Source of the DNA: Lysinibacillus sp. FJAT-14745
GTDB lineage: Bacteria > Bacillota > Bacilli > Bacillales_A > Planococcaceae
Assembly: GCF_001275675.1 (NCBI RefSeq)
Contig: NZ_LITM01000005.1
Span: 46,666-87,967 of the forward strand
DNA length: 41,302 nt
Direction: 5' to 3'
Made by a program: the position numbers and the translations under genes. The notes under the pieces are model-generated. The model was given only the letters and a program-made list of their open reading frames with translations, ran no database searches and was not told the origin of the DNA. Below, one piece after another: positions 26,909 to 35,630 of the stretch. Numbering within the stretch: the stretch's first letter is position 1; every line of letters begins with the position of its first letter.

Positions 26909-27544
26909 TCAGTAATGAGATAGTCCAAAGCCTTTACGTTTATCAAATCTTCGCGCCACGAAAACTAGTCCATAAACAAGTGGTGTTGCTACAATAGACG
27001 CAAAAAATTTAAACAAATACTGTGTTATAAATAATGTCAATAAAACTTTAATTGGCATTATTCCATAAAAGGCTATCGTAATAAATAATGCCGTATCAAT
27101 AAGTTGGCTTAACATCGTAGAAGCATTGTTTCGAAGCCAAAGCTTGCTGTCTCCATGCTTTTCCTTAAATTTATTAAATATCACTACATCCAAATTAACA
27201 CTGACCGCATAGGCTACAAGACTTGCAATAATGACACGCATACTGCCGCCGAGAATTGTCTCAAACTCCTGCTGATGAACAAAGGCTTGTGCAGGTGGTA
27301 GTGCAATGGCGATAGCAATAAAGCATGCCGCAAATACTTGTGCTATAAGCCCTGTTCTTACCGTGCGACCACCCGCTTCCTTGCCATATACCTCACAAAT
27401 TACATCAATAAGAGGATACGTGAAAATAATTAAAATCGCAGCAGCTGGAAGCATCATCCATTCACCTATACTAAACACTTTAACAGCTAAAACATTTGCT
27501 AAAATTAAAAAGCCAACAAATAATCCATTTAAATAGTAAAGCAT
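26909..27544 (-). CDS. yhhQ: YhhQ-type queuosine precursor transporter
   Basis: A 211-residue membrane protein with six to seven helices and the VUT/YhhQ signature: NGLFVGFLILANVLAVKVF at the start, FTYPLIDVICEVYGKEAGGR, and WLRNNASTMLSQLIDTALFI. The family imports preQ0/preQ1. Its start overlaps the queF stop (TGATG), so the two are translated together, and both lie under the preQ1 riboswitch upstream of queF. Function is thus supported three ways: family, operon and RNA control. Confidence 0.92.
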   Translation of the reverse strand: MLYYLNGLFVGFLILANVLAVKVFSIGEWMMLPAAAILIIFTYPLIDVICEVYGKEAGGRTVRTGLIAQVFAACFIAIAIALPPAQAFVHQQEFETILGGSMRVIIASLVAYAVSVNLDVVIFNKFKEKHGDSKLWLRNNASTMLSQLIDTALFITIAFYGIMPIKVLLTLFITQYLFKFFASIVATPLVYGLVFVARRFDKRKGFGLSHY

Positions 27545-28044
27545 CAGCGATTATCTACCTTTTCAGGATACATATCGTGGTTCATCAAACGATGCTCCGC
27601 CATTTTTTCATATTTCGTGCCTGGGCGTCCATAGTTACACCAAGGATCAATGGACAAGCCTCCACGTGGCGTAAACTTGCCCCATACTTCAATATAGCGT
27701 GGCTCGATCAGTTTAATTAAATCATTCATGATGATGTTAACACAATCCTCATGGAAGTCCCCGTGATTACGGAAGCTAAATAAATAGAGCTTTAATGATT
27801 TACTCTCTACTAGCTTTTTATCCGGAATAAAAGAAATATACATTGTCGCAAAGTCAGGCTGCCCTGTCATTGGACATAGACTCGTGAATTCCGGGCAATT
27901 AAATTTCACAAAAAAATCGTTTTTCGTATGCAAATTATCGACTGCTTCAAGTATCTCTGGTGAGTATTCAAATAAATACTTTGTATTTTGGTTGCCAAGG
28001 AGTGTTAAATCCTGCAAGCCTTGTTCCTCATTTCTTCCTGCCAT
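27544..28044 (-). CDS. queF: QueF, NADPH-dependent 7-cyano-7-deazaguanine reductase
   Basis: A 166-residue type I QueF that reduces preQ0 to preQ1 in queuosine synthesis. The nucleophile is Cys57 in [14 protein letters not shown], with Asp64 as proton donor; [20 protein letters not shown] is the family signature for NADPH and substrate binding. AGGAGGCA precedes the ATG. It is first in an operon with yhhQ, behind a promoter, preQ1 riboswitch and terminator, so high preQ1 should shut off both synthesis and import. Confidence 0.97.
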   Translation of the reverse strand: MAGRNEEQGLQDLTLLGNQNTKYLFEYSPEILEAVDNLHTKNDFFVKFNCPEFTSLCPMTGQPDFATMYISFIPDKKLVESKSLKLYLFSFRNHGDFHEDCVNIIMNDLIKLIEPRYIEVWGKFTPRGGLSIDPWCNYGRPGTKYEKMAEHRLMNHDMYPEKVDNR

Positions 28045-28091
28045 AAAAATGCCTCCTCAAGTTGTGAGAAGTTCATTATGCGTGAATCCTA

Positions 28092-28132
28092 ATAAAAAAA
28101 AATCGCCATATCCGCATTTTTGGGATATGGCG
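28092..28132 (-). terminator. riboswitch-linked terminator in the queF leader
   Basis: On the minus strand CGCCATATCC and GGATATGGCG form a 10-pair stem followed by ATTTTTTTTATT, between the preQ1 aptamer and the queF start. This is the expression platform for transcriptional attenuation. Confidence 0.88.
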
Positions 28133-28145
28133 TAGATGACGTCAT

Positions 28146-28183
28146 CCATAGTTTTTTATAGAGGGTATGCGCTATGAACCTCT
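28146..28183 (-). ncRNA. preQ1-I riboswitch aptamer
   Basis: The minus strand reads AGAGGTTCATAGC, a short loop, ACCCTCT, then ATAAAAAACTATGG. AGAGG/CCTCT is stem P1 and the A-rich tail that packs in its groove is the class I hallmark. It is followed by a terminator and queF, the best known context. Confidence 0.93.
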
Positions 28184-28199
28184 TTCTTATTCGCTAGTT

Positions 28200-28228
28200 A
28201 TATTAACTTAATGAATGCATTCCGTCAA
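28200..28228 (-). promoter_or_regulatory. predicted promoter of queF-yhhQ
   Basis: On the minus strand TTGACG at 28228-28223 and TAATAT at 28205-28200, spacer 17, about 16 bases before the riboswitch. Confidence 0.65.
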
Positions 28229-28250
28229 CTAAATTTTTCATAATTTTGCA

Positions 28251-28300
28251 TTGACAAAAATATCCTATCGTTATATGGTTAGTTACATAAGTAATTAACC
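28251..28300 (+). promoter_or_regulatory. promoter and operator of the GntR-ABC operon
   Basis: TTGACA at 28251-28256 and TATGGT at 28274-28279, spacer 17. GGTTAGTTAC and GTAATTAACC at 28277-28300 form an inverted repeat (nine of ten pairs) that overlaps the -10 and start point, the place for autorepression by the GntR protein. Confidence 0.75.
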
Positions 28301-28325
28301 AGTTAACACAAGGAGGTGGATTGTA

Positions 28326-28682
28326 ATTCACTCTTTAAATAGCGAAAAGCCCATTTTCCAGCAAATACGCGAACGAATAGAGGATGGGATTTTAGATGGA
28401 CACTTACAACCAGAAGATCGCATTCCATCTACAAATGAGTTTGCAAAAGAATATCAAATTAACCCCGCAACAGCTGGAAAGGGCGTGAACGAATTAGTGG
28501 ACAAAGGCGTAATTTATAAAAAACGAGGCGTCGGCATGTTTGTTAGTGCTAACGCTCGCGAAATATTAATTGCGGAGCGTAGAGAAAATTTTTTTAATCA
28601 ACATATAGAGCCATTGAAGAAAGAAGCAATAAGATTAGGTATTTCAGATGTAGAATTACAAAATATGTTACAAAGGGGTTAA
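28326..28682 (+). CDS. GntR-family regulator, YtrA type, with non-standard start
   Basis: About 118 residues: HSLNSEKPIFQQIRERIEDG, then EDRIPSTNEFAKEYQINPAT, the winged helix-turn-helix of YtrA-like GntR proteins, and the wing YKKRGVGMFV. Reading back in frame, no ATG, GTG or TTG precedes the conserved domain. The strong site AGGAGGTGG at 28311 is followed only by ATT (28320), GTA and ATT (28326), so ATT at 28326 is the best candidate. The first ordinary start, GTG at 28485, would delete most of the DNA-binding domain. It is followed by its ABC transporter genes after three bases. Repression of the operon is inferred from the family. Confidence 0.8.
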   Translation: MHSLNSEKPIFQQIRERIEDGILDGHLQPEDRIPSTNEFAKEYQINPATAGKGVNELVDKGVIYKKRGVGMFVSANAREILIAERRENFFNQHIEPLKKEAIRLGISDVELQNMLQRG

Positions 28683-28685
28683 CGT

Positions 28686-29552
28686 ATGAAAATTGAAGTG
28701 AAAAATGTTAGTAAATCATATAGACATAAGGAAGCTTTAAAAAATATCTCTTTTACAATTGAAGGACCTAAAATCATTGGGTTTTTGGGCCATAATGGCG
28801 CTGGTAAAACAACATTCTTAAATTTATTATCTGGACTCATTGCAACTACTAACGGGAACATCACTGTCAATGGAGAAAATGTATTTAATGTACCTTTAAC
28901 TCTACGTGACATTTGTTTTGTTGCTGAGAGTGGAAACTTTCAAGAGGAAATGACCATTGCACAAACATTAAGAGCGAATAGCTTCTTTTATCCAAAATGG
29001 GATGAGAATCTTGCAATGGAGCTACTAGAAGTTTTTGCTCTAAATCCAAAAGATAAGGTTCGCAGTTTATCAAAAGGAATGGTGTCTGCGTTAGGTATTA
29101 TTACAGGTTTTGCAAGTAATGCAGGGATTACGATTTTTGATGAGCCTTATATCGGACTTGATGTAGCTGCTCGAAATACATTTTATGATTTATTGATTGA
29201 ACAACAAACTGAAAATCCAAGGCTTTTTATTTTGTCTACACATTTAATTGATGAGGCAAGTAAGCTATTTGAAGAAATACTTATTTTACACGAAGGACAA
29301 ATACTGCTTCAAAAAACAGCGGAAGAATGGTATGAGCATATTGTTGCAGTAAAAGGTAGTGCTTCTGATGTTGAGCAAGTAATACGTGGTCTAGAAGTTA
29401 TTTATAAACATACATTTATGCAGGAGCTAACTGCAATTGTCTTCGCTGGTGGTCAATCCATTGAAGGACAGAATATTATGCTTGAACGTGTTTCATTACA
29501 GGATATGTTGGTGTATTTAAGTAAACAGCAGAAAGCGAGGGCTATTAAATGA
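28686..29552 (+). CDS. ABC transporter ATP-binding protein, YtrB-like
   Basis: A 288-residue ATPase: Walker A GHNGAGKTT (35-43), a degenerate signature SLSKGMVSALG in place of LSGGQ, Walker B with catalytic Glu in ITIFDEPYIGLD, and the switch His in LSTHLIDE. The C-terminal 70 residues form an extra domain usual in this group. It works with the permease downstream, whose start overlaps its stop (ATGA). GntR-ABC operons of this type are linked to cell-wall antibiotic response in Bacillus; the cargo here is unknown. Confidence 0.92.
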   Translation: MKIEVKNVSKSYRHKEALKNISFTIEGPKIIGFLGHNGAGKTTFLNLLSGLIATTNGNITVNGENVFNVPLTLRDICFVAESGNFQEEMTIAQTLRANSFFYPKWDENLAMELLEVFALNPKDKVRSLSKGMVSALGIITGFASNAGITIFDEPYIGLDVAARNTFYDLLIEQQTENPRLFILSTHLIDEASKLFEEILILHEGQILLQKTAEEWYEHIVAVKGSASDVEQVIRGLEVIYKHTFMQELTAIVFAGGQSIEGQNIMLERVSLQDMLVYLSKQQKARAIK

Positions 29553-30229
29553 ATACAGTAAAGGGTAGTTTGTATGTATTATTTCAAAGCTATAAAAAAC
29601 AAATTATAACTTTTTGGTGCATTTTATTTTCAATCGTCCTATTTTCGCTTTTCATAGATACTTTTTTTGAACTGCATATTTATTCCTTTTCCATCATGAT
29701 TTCTATACCTGTTTATATCTTTTCCAGTGTCATGGCAGCAAAGTTACTAAATAAAACCTTGTCTTATTTTTTAAGGCTTGGTTTATGTCGCTTGCAATTT
29801 ATGTTCAATGTGGGGCTCTTTTTCATCTGTTGGAGCTTAGTAGGTGCCTTCATAATTGGTTGTACACAAAAAATAATTACTCTCGTTTCTAGCATATTCA
29901 TTATTCATCCTATTTTATTTTTTAATAATTCCCCATCATTTTTACAAACGATGGCATTGGATACTGTTTTGCTGCTCTTCTTCCTAACAGCTGGCCTTCT
30001 ATTGAATGTTGTCTTTTATCGCTTAGGAACTCTTGGTGGTTACAGTTTTATAGGGTTACTCGGCTTAATTCCAATTGTTACAATCATCTTCAAGTGGTAT
30101 TCTTCTTTGTTTGACCTACTATCAAATATATCTACCTTTACTCTTTTAAGTAGTGTATTAGTTTTCAGTGTATTACTCTATTCAATCATAACAATGGCGA
30201 TTCGAAATGCTTCGGTCAACCCAGCATAA
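29549..30229 (+). CDS. ABC transporter permease, hypothetical
   Basis: A 226-residue membrane protein with six hydrophobic segments (about 20-40, 46-65, 90-115, 135-158, 165-185, 198-218). It shows no strong family motif, but overlaps the ATPase gene and fits the ABC-2-like permease partner of YtrB-type ATPases. A clear terminator follows, so regulator, ATPase and permease form one unit. Confidence 0.75.
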   Translation: MNTVKGSLYVLFQSYKKQIITFWCILFSIVLFSLFIDTFFELHIYSFSIMISIPVYIFSSVMAAKLLNKTLSYFLRLGLCRLQFMFNVGLFFICWSLVGAFIIGCTQKIITLVSSIFIIHPILFFNNSPSFLQTMALDTVLLLFFLTAGLLLNVVFYRLGTLGGYSFIGLLGLIPIVTIIFKWYSSLFDLLSNISTFTLLSSVLVFSVLLYSIITMAIRNASVNPA

Positions 30230-30261
30230 TGGCTATTCGGAATACTTTCAAAAAGAAAATG

Positions 30262-30298
30262 ATGCCAAGTCCACATTAAAGGTCTTGGCATTTTTTTA
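30262..30298 (+). terminator. terminator of the GntR-ABC operon
   Basis: ATGCCAAG and CTTGGCAT with inner CC/GG pairs, then TTTTTTATT. It also covers the end of the opposing gene. Confidence 0.88.
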
Positions 30299-30856
30299 TT
30301 ATCCATGTTCATCCTCTTGCGTTGTATAGTCAATGGAATTGGCAATGTCGACTAAAACTTCAGGTGTCACCTTATTTGAAACTCTCTTGTCAATCCATAG
30401 CATATATTGCCAATCTTCTCTTTCAAAAGCAAGTACATTGAAACCTGATATTTCCATATAAACTGAAGTCGTTCCGTTTTTCAATTCGAATGTCTTTACT
30501 ATACTTTCCTTTTTAGATGGATACTTAAACTGAATAGGTCGAACCGTTATTTTATAATGATGCTCAGGAAGTTGATTATTAATAAATGTAATTTCAAAAA
30601 AATCGTTCATGTCACCATCAAGATTATTAAACCGACCAAAATGATGTGTAAAACTAATAGGCGGTACTCGAAGTGGTAGCTTTAGTCCTTGATGAAAGTG
30701 CCTTTCAAAATCGGAGGCAGCTGCTTCAACCGTTTTATAGCCTATTTCAGGATAAATTTCTTCATAAGGACTGAGCGAATCATTTATATAGGCATCACTT
30801 GGTTGAGAAAATAACAAATAACAGGAACTTAAGCAGAGAGAAAAAATTCTGTCCAT
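30299..30856 (-). CDS. hypothetical protein, probably exported
   Basis: A 185-residue protein with a short hydrophobic N-terminus (IFSLCLSSCYLLFSQPSDA) that could be a signal peptide; no true lipobox. The rest is soluble and beta-rich, with GHF/FGRF-like aromatic repeats and a GDMNDFFEITF segment. No family recognised. GAGGTGATA precedes the ATG. It converges on the ABC operon and has no co-transcribed neighbour. Confidence 0.6.
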   Translation of the reverse strand: MDRIFSLCLSSCYLLFSQPSDAYINDSLSPYEEIYPEIGYKTVEAAASDFERHFHQGLKLPLRVPPISFTHHFGRFNNLDGDMNDFFEITFINNQLPEHHYKITVRPIQFKYPSKKESIVKTFELKNGTTSVYMEISGFNVLAFEREDWQYMLWIDKRVSNKVTPEVLVDIANSIDYTTQEDEHG

Positions 30857-30982
30857 TTTATCACCTCAGTATCACTTTAAGTGTAGTTTTTCCCAACTCA
30901 ATGAATTTATGTATCATCTTTTCATCATAAAGAAAGTCAATTTCGATGGATATTCTCCTCTAACATGCAGATTTAAATAAAG

Positions 30983-31027
30983 AAAAAAGCAATTGTCCGC
31001 GTTAGTAAATTCGAACAATTGCCTTTT
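30983..31027 (-). terminator. terminator of the YjiH-family gene
   Basis: GCAATTGTCCG and CGAACAATTGC arms with A-rich and T-rich flanks on both sides; on the minus strand it follows the gene's stop. Confidence 0.85.
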
Positions 31028-31031
31028 TAGG

Positions 31032-32387
31032 CTAAAAGAGTATATGGGCAACTAATGCTGCGATTGGTAATGAAATAATCGTACGCATTAAGAAAATAAC
31101 GACTAGATCTAAAAATTTCAGTGGAATTTTTGTACCTAAAATAAGACCACCGACTTCAGACATATAAATAAGCTGTGTCACAGAAACGACAGCAATTACA
31201 AATCGCGTAGTGTCAGCTTCAATTCCTGCTCCTAAAATTGATGGTAGAAACATGTCAGCAAAGCCAACAACCATCGTTCGCGCTGCCTCAGCTGCTTCTG
31301 GTAAACCAAGTACTGTTAAAATAGGTTCAAACGGCTTTCCTAAAAGTGCAAAAACATTAGTGAATTCAGCAAGCATTAAAGCAACCGTACCAAATGCCAT
31401 AACAACCGGTGCTACACCAACCCATAAATCCAAAACATTTCTAATTCCATCTTTCAAAAATTGACGTGGGTCACGATTTGCATGCGCAACGGCTAAAGCA
31501 TTTTCTAAGCCATGTGACACAGAATTATAACCTTCTGGTAATTCCTCACGTGATAAATCTACAGGTGTACCATCGATATAAGTATCTTCTTTGTTAGCAA
31601 GTGGAAAAATTCGTGGCATAATTACCGCTAACACAAGACCACAAAGGACAACCGTTAAATAATATGGAATAAAATAGCGTGACAAATGCACTGTATCTAA
31701 TACTACGATACAGAATGTGATGGATACTACGGAAAAGCTCGTTGCAATAATGGCAGACTCTTTTTTCGTGTAGTTTCCCATTTCATATTGCTTACTCGTC
31801 ATAAGAACACCAATTGTTCCATCACCAACCCACGATGTAAGTGCATCAACCGATGAACGACCAGGGCTTTTAAAAAGAGGACGCATGATTTTTACCATCA
31901 TCGTTCCGAAAAATTCAAGCAAGCCGAAGTTTGTTAAAAATGGTAATAGTAGGCCTGCAAATAAGAAAATTGTAAATAAAAATGTTACTAAACCACCGTC
32001 TGGGTTCATTAATAATCCACCAGTATTTTCATTATTAACTGCCGATGGTCCAAAATCAAAGACTACCATAGAGGCAAATACTAAACCGATGACTCTTATA
32101 ATTGTCCAAAACCAATTTACATAAAATAATGTATCTAAAATACTAGGCTCTTTTCTATTATTTCGCGGAATAAATTTGGCAATGAGTGAACCAATTGCCG
32201 AAATCGCAAACATGATTATAGTAAAATAACTAATAACCGGAGCAACAAAACTAGCTAGTAAATTTGCTGAAATAGCAATCGGAACTTTCCATCCATCTTC
32301 CGTTAAGACTGGTGTCATGAATAACAGAACACCAATAAGAGACGGAATTATGAAGAAAAAGTATGTAGAAGTAGGATATTTTTTCAT
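31032..32387 (-). CDS. YjiH family membrane protein with nucleoside-recognition (Gate) domains
   Basis: A 451-residue protein with about eleven helices. The early segment PSLIGVLLFMTPVLTEDGWK, the first gate repeat with VDALTSWVGDGTIGVLMTSK, and the second with MVVGFADMFLPSILGAGI match YjiH, a family with two Gate domains of unknown substrate; relatives include spore maturation proteins and nucleoside transporters. No associated enzyme gene. Start ATG at 32387 after GAAATGAGG, a modest site. Single-gene unit. Confidence 0.87.
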   Translation of the reverse strand: MKKYPTSTYFFFIIPSLIGVLLFMTPVLTEDGWKVPIAISANLLASFVAPVISYFTIIMFAISAIGSLIAKFIPRNNRKEPSILDTLFYVNWFWTIIRVIGLVFASMVVFDFGPSAVNNENTGGLLMNPDGGLVTFLFTIFLFAGLLLPFLTNFGLLEFFGTMMVKIMRPLFKSPGRSSVDALTSWVGDGTIGVLMTSKQYEMGNYTKKESAIIATSFSVVSITFCIVVLDTVHLSRYFIPYYLTVVLCGLVLAVIMPRIFPLANKEDTYIDGTPVDLSREELPEGYNSVSHGLENALAVAHANRDPRQFLKDGIRNVLDLWVGVAPVVMAFGTVALMLAEFTNVFALLGKPFEPILTVLGLPEAAEAARTMVVGFADMFLPSILGAGIEADTTRFVIAVVSVTQLIYMSEVGGLILGTKIPLKFLDLVVIFLMRTIISLPIAALVAHILF

Positions 32388-33050
32388 AATTTAAAGCCTC
32401 ATTTCTCTAGGTTTTTCGAAGTTTTATACATCAAGCTTGTTAGTTATGTCCTTTTAAACCGCCAAGAAATGTATATTTGTAACTTTAATCAGTGGGAATT
32501 TCTTTATTCCTCACTAAACATTAGTCTTTACCAATCAAGCATTTACGAGCAGTTAATCTCCCACCTTAACTCTTTACTTTCTCTGAATTTCGAGGCGGGG
32601 GTCCTGTACCTGATACTTCGCTTTCGATACAGATAAATTACTGTCCGTTAATGCGAGAAAAATGGAATACGGATAATATAAAAAAGCATCCCTCTAAAAG
32701 TAATAAAGGAATGCCCAAACACTACTTTTTTATAATTAACATCCGCAATGCAAAATTTCTATTCATTAAGTCAAATCTATAAAAATATCGTAAACCCAAC
32801 AACACAACGATTAATTCTACAACAAAATGAATTTTTATTCAATCCCCAAAAATTTGTTATTGTTATAATTCTCTTCTAATTATCCGCACTTCTTCTTTGT
32901 ATCATTACCATTCAGCAAAGCTCAAATTTACTTTGTCTGAAAGAAGTTAAAGATTGGTGAAACCCTCCATTAATCATACCTGTTTTGATTGCCTAAGAGA
33001 TTTAACCAGCCCTTAATAGGCATACAAATAGACCACACTGTCTTTCATCT
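32388..33050. other. non-coding stretch with a GC-rich structured segment
   Basis: No gene is apparent. At about 32490-32640 there are repeated inverted segments: GTGGGAATTTCTTTATTCCTCAC, CTCCCACC against GAGGCGGGGG, and ATACTTCGC / GCTTTCGATAC. This may be a mobile-element end or structured RNA on the minus strand. At 32681-32716 a minus-strand terminator-like stem (GGCATTCC / GGATGC with TTTTTTATA) follows. The remaining sequence up to the cotD promoter shows nothing. Confidence 0.4.
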
Positions 33051-33059
33051 CATATGTTA
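33051..33059 (+). promoter_or_regulatory. possible sigma-K -10 element of cotD
   Basis: CATATGTTA fits the sigma-K -10 pattern CATANNNTA, 39 bases before the start codon; AC dinucleotides stand 14-17 bases upstream. CotD genes are sigma-K dependent in B. subtilis. Confidence 0.45.
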
Positions 33060-33097
33060 ATTATGAACCACAACTTATCAAAACAGGAGGTTTTACC

Positions 33098-33517
33098 ATG
33101 CATAGACGTATGCATCATCATCACCATGCAAAAGGTCCACATTGTTGTCCGCCACAAGCGTGCCCAACTCAATTTGATCCACCTCATTTTTTACCGTCAG
33201 AGGAATTTGTTCGCACTAATTACATCCATACGGTCGTACCTCATGTACAACCAGCACATATTACAACAGTTAACAAACATATAATTGATCATCAATATCA
33301 TTTCCCTTGCACTGAATGTGTAGTGGATGAATGTTGCGAGACTCATACACTTTGCGAGATGCCACCTGAGCCTTGTCATATGCCACATCATCATATGGGA
33401 CATCATCACCATCACATGGGCCATCATCATATGGGTCATCACATGGGACATCATATGTGCCATCATATGGATCATCATATGGGCCATCATATGGGCCATC
33501 ATCATATGGGCTATTAA
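33098..33517 (+). CDS. cotD: CotD family inner spore coat protein, His/Met-rich tail
   Basis: A 139-residue protein with the CotD core: His-rich start (HRRMHHHHHAKGPHCCPP), then YIHTVVPHVQPAHITTVNKH and DHQYHFPCTECV, plus eleven cysteines. From about residue 93 it consists of MGHH and HHMGH repeats to the end. This tail is longer than in B. subtilis CotD (about 75 residues) and should bind metal. AGGAGG precedes the ATG by about eight bases. Expected in the mother cell late in sporulation. Confidence 0.9.
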   Translation: MHRRMHHHHHAKGPHCCPPQACPTQFDPPHFLPSEEFVRTNYIHTVVPHVQPAHITTVNKHIIDHQYHFPCTECVVDECCETHTLCEMPPEPCHMPHHHMGHHHHHMGHHHMGHHMGHHMCHHMDHHMGHHMGHHHMGY

Positions 33518-33522
33518 TAGAA

Positions 33523-33558
33523 GAAAGCGATGGGGTTTGTCTTCCCTATCGCTTTCTT
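33523..33558 (+). terminator. terminator of cotD
   Basis: GAAAGCGATGGG and CCCTATCGCTTTC arms, then TTACTATTT. Strong stem, weak T-run. Confidence 0.75.
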
Positions 33559-33625
33559 ACTATTTAGTGTAGATTAGAATCTCGTCATTCATCCATTCTT
33601 GAATTAATACAAAGTTATGAATTTA

Positions 33626-34165
33626 TTACCCCCTGCTAAACATTGTTACTACACATGCGCCGCCAAGTCCAAGGTTATGCTGAAGGGCAATTCTAGCTTG
33701 TTCAACATGACAATTTCCTGCTTCTCCACGTAAATGCCATACTAATTCTGTACATTGTGCCAAGCCGGTTGCTCCTATAGGATGTCCTTTTGACATTAAA
33801 CCACCTGATAGATTTCCACATATTTTCCTCCATACGTATTGTCTCCATCATTGATGAATAAGAATTTTCATAGTTTTATTGACATTATGTTTTTTAGCAA
33901 ATCGGTCGCTACATACGATTACCGCTGCTGCTCCACATGTCGGTGGACACGCCATAAATCGTGTCAAACCTGGTTAACAACAGGTGCATTCACGACCTCT
34001 TCTAATTGAAGCTTATTTGAGAATAAAGAATAGGGATTGTTTATAGCATGTTGTCTAGATTTCACAGCTACTTTCCAAAAAATATCAGATTTTGCACCAT
34101 ATTTTTTAAGATATTCTAATCCAGCAGCTCCAAATACTTTTAATGCATTAGGCCCATTCGGTATT
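33626..34165 (-). pseudogene. thiolase (SCP2-thiolase-like acetyl-CoA acyltransferase), decayed
   Basis: Pieces in different frames spell a thiolase C-terminal half: NALKVFGAAGLEYLKKYG, SRQHAINNPYSLFSNKLQLE, then after a frameshift MACPPTCGAAAVIVCSDRFA, and after further damage [20 protein letters not shown] and [20 protein letters not shown]. The catalytic Cys (CGAA region) and His (GHPIGATG) regions are recognisable. The N-terminal half is absent. Stops near 33865 and 33965 and missing bases make it dead. Confidence 0.85.
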
Positions 34166-34175
34166 AGGTGCGCAT

Positions 34176-34212
34176 AAAAAAGCGTTGGAGCCTCACAGCT
34201 CCAACGCTTTTA
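34176..34212 (-). terminator. terminator of glnR-glnA
   Basis: AAAAGCGTTGGAGC and GCTCCAACGCTTTT, a perfect 14-pair stem over a six-base loop, with T-runs on either strand. Confidence 0.92.
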
Positions 34213-34213
34213 A

Positions 34214-35548
34214 TTAGTACATTTTTAAATATTGATCGCGTTCCCATTGGTGTACTGTTGTACGGTACATGTCGAACTCGATTTCTTTTGCTTCTTTAAA
34301 GTTTGCATAGATATGCTCACCTAAAGCTGCTTGCGCTACTTCGTCTTGAGCAAGTAATGCTAAAGCATCGTCAAGTGCTGCTGGTAAGTTTGCGATACCA
34401 TTCGCTTTACGCTCTTCGTCAGACATCACGTAGATGTTACGGTTAATAGCAGCTGGTGGTGTTAAGTTGCTGCGAATACCTTCAAGACCAGCTTCTAAAA
34501 TAACAGCCATTGCTAAATATGGATTAGCAGATGGGTCCACTGAACGTACTTCTACACGAGTTGAAAGACCACGTGCTGATGGGATACGAATAAGTGGTGA
34601 ACGGTTTTGAGCGGACCATGCTACATAACATGGTGCTTCATAACCAGGTACAAGACGTTTATAAGAGTTAACTGTTGGGTTTGTCACAGCTGTGAAGCCT
34701 TGAACGTGAGCAAGGACACCTGCCATGAATTGCATTGCTGTTTCTGAAAGACCTAGTTCAGTAGACTCATCGTAGAATGAATTCTCTTTACCTTTAAATA
34801 ATGAAACGTTGAAGTGCATACCAGAGCCAGCTTCACCGAATAATGGTTTTGGCATAAATGTAGCATGTAAACCGTGTTTACGAGCAATTGTTTTAACAAC
34901 TAATTTAAACGTTTGGATATTGTCACAAGCTGTAATTGCATCTGCATATTTAAAGTCAATTTCGTGTTGTCCTGGAGCTACTTCATGGTGAGATGCTTCA
35001 ATTTCGAAGCCCATTTCTTCTAGCTCTAATACGATATCACGACGGCAGTTTTCGCCAAGATCAGTTGGCGCTAAGTCGAAGTAACCACCGTGGTCATTTA
35101 CTTCTAGTGTTGGTTCACCTTTTGCATCTAATTTAAATAAGAAGAATTCTGGCTCAGGCCCTAAATTGAAGCTTGTGAAGCCCATGTCTTCCATTTTCTT
35201 AAGGATACGTTTTAAGTTGTTTCGTGGGTCACCAGCAAATGGCTCGCCTTTAGCAGTGTATACATCACAGATGAAACGTGCTACTTTCCCTTTTTCAGAA
35301 GTCCAAGGGAACACTACGAAAGTATCTAAGTCAGGATGTAAATACATATCTGATTCTTCGATACGTACGAAGCCCTCAATAGATGAGCCATCAAACATCA
35401 TTTTGTTTTCTAGAGCTTTGTCTAATTGACTTACAGGAATCTCAACATTTTTGATTGTGCCAAGAATATCCGTAAATTGTAGACGTATAAAGCTTACGTT
35501 TTTTTCCTCGATTAGACGTTTAATGTCCTCTTTTGTGTATTTACCCAC
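34214..35548 (-). CDS. glnA: glutamine synthetase type I-alpha
   Basis: A 444-residue GlnA matching B. subtilis throughout: [40 protein letters not shown], the ATP/glutamate site [27 protein letters not shown] metal ligands, and [20 protein letters not shown]. It makes glutamine from glutamate and ammonium and, when feedback-inhibited, helps GlnR and TnrA sense nitrogen. The GTG at 35548 gives the family N-terminus (GKYTKEDI) and has AGGAG eleven bases upstream; the GTG at 35560 overlaps that site. It follows glnR by about 80 bases. Confidence 0.97.
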   Translation of the reverse strand: MGKYTKEDIKRLIEEKNVSFIRLQFTDILGTIKNVEIPVSQLDKALENKMMFDGSSIEGFVRIEESDMYLHPDLDTFVVFPWTSEKGKVARFICDVYTAKGEPFAGDPRNNLKRILKKMEDMGFTSFNLGPEPEFFLFKLDAKGEPTLEVNDHGGYFDLAPTDLGENCRRDIVLELEEMGFEIEASHHEVAPGQHEIDFKYADAITACDNIQTFKLVVKTIARKHGLHATFMPKPLFGEAGSGMHFNVSLFKGKENSFYDESTELGLSETAMQFMAGVLAHVQGFTAVTNPTVNSYKRLVPGYEAPCYVAWSAQNRSPLIRIPSARGLSTRVEVRSVDPSANPYLAMAVILEAGLEGIRSNLTPPAAINRNIYVMSDEERKANGIANLPAALDDALALLAQDEVAQAALGEHIYANFKEAKEIEFDMYRTTVHQWERDQYLKMY

Positions 35549-35630
35549 AGTTTTCCACACTCCTATAAATTGTCTAGCTTTTATTATTACCCTACCCTAT
35601 TAATAAAATAATTAATGATGTTGCCTTTTA

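Noticed and set aside
28485..28682. Short GntR C-terminal protein starting at GTG 28485
   Set aside because: The helix-turn-helix is encoded in frame upstream and directly follows a strong binding site, so this start would create a truncated regulator.
33197..33505. Minus-strand Met/His-rich frame under cotD
   Set aside because: It is the shadow of the CATATGGG repeats in cotD.
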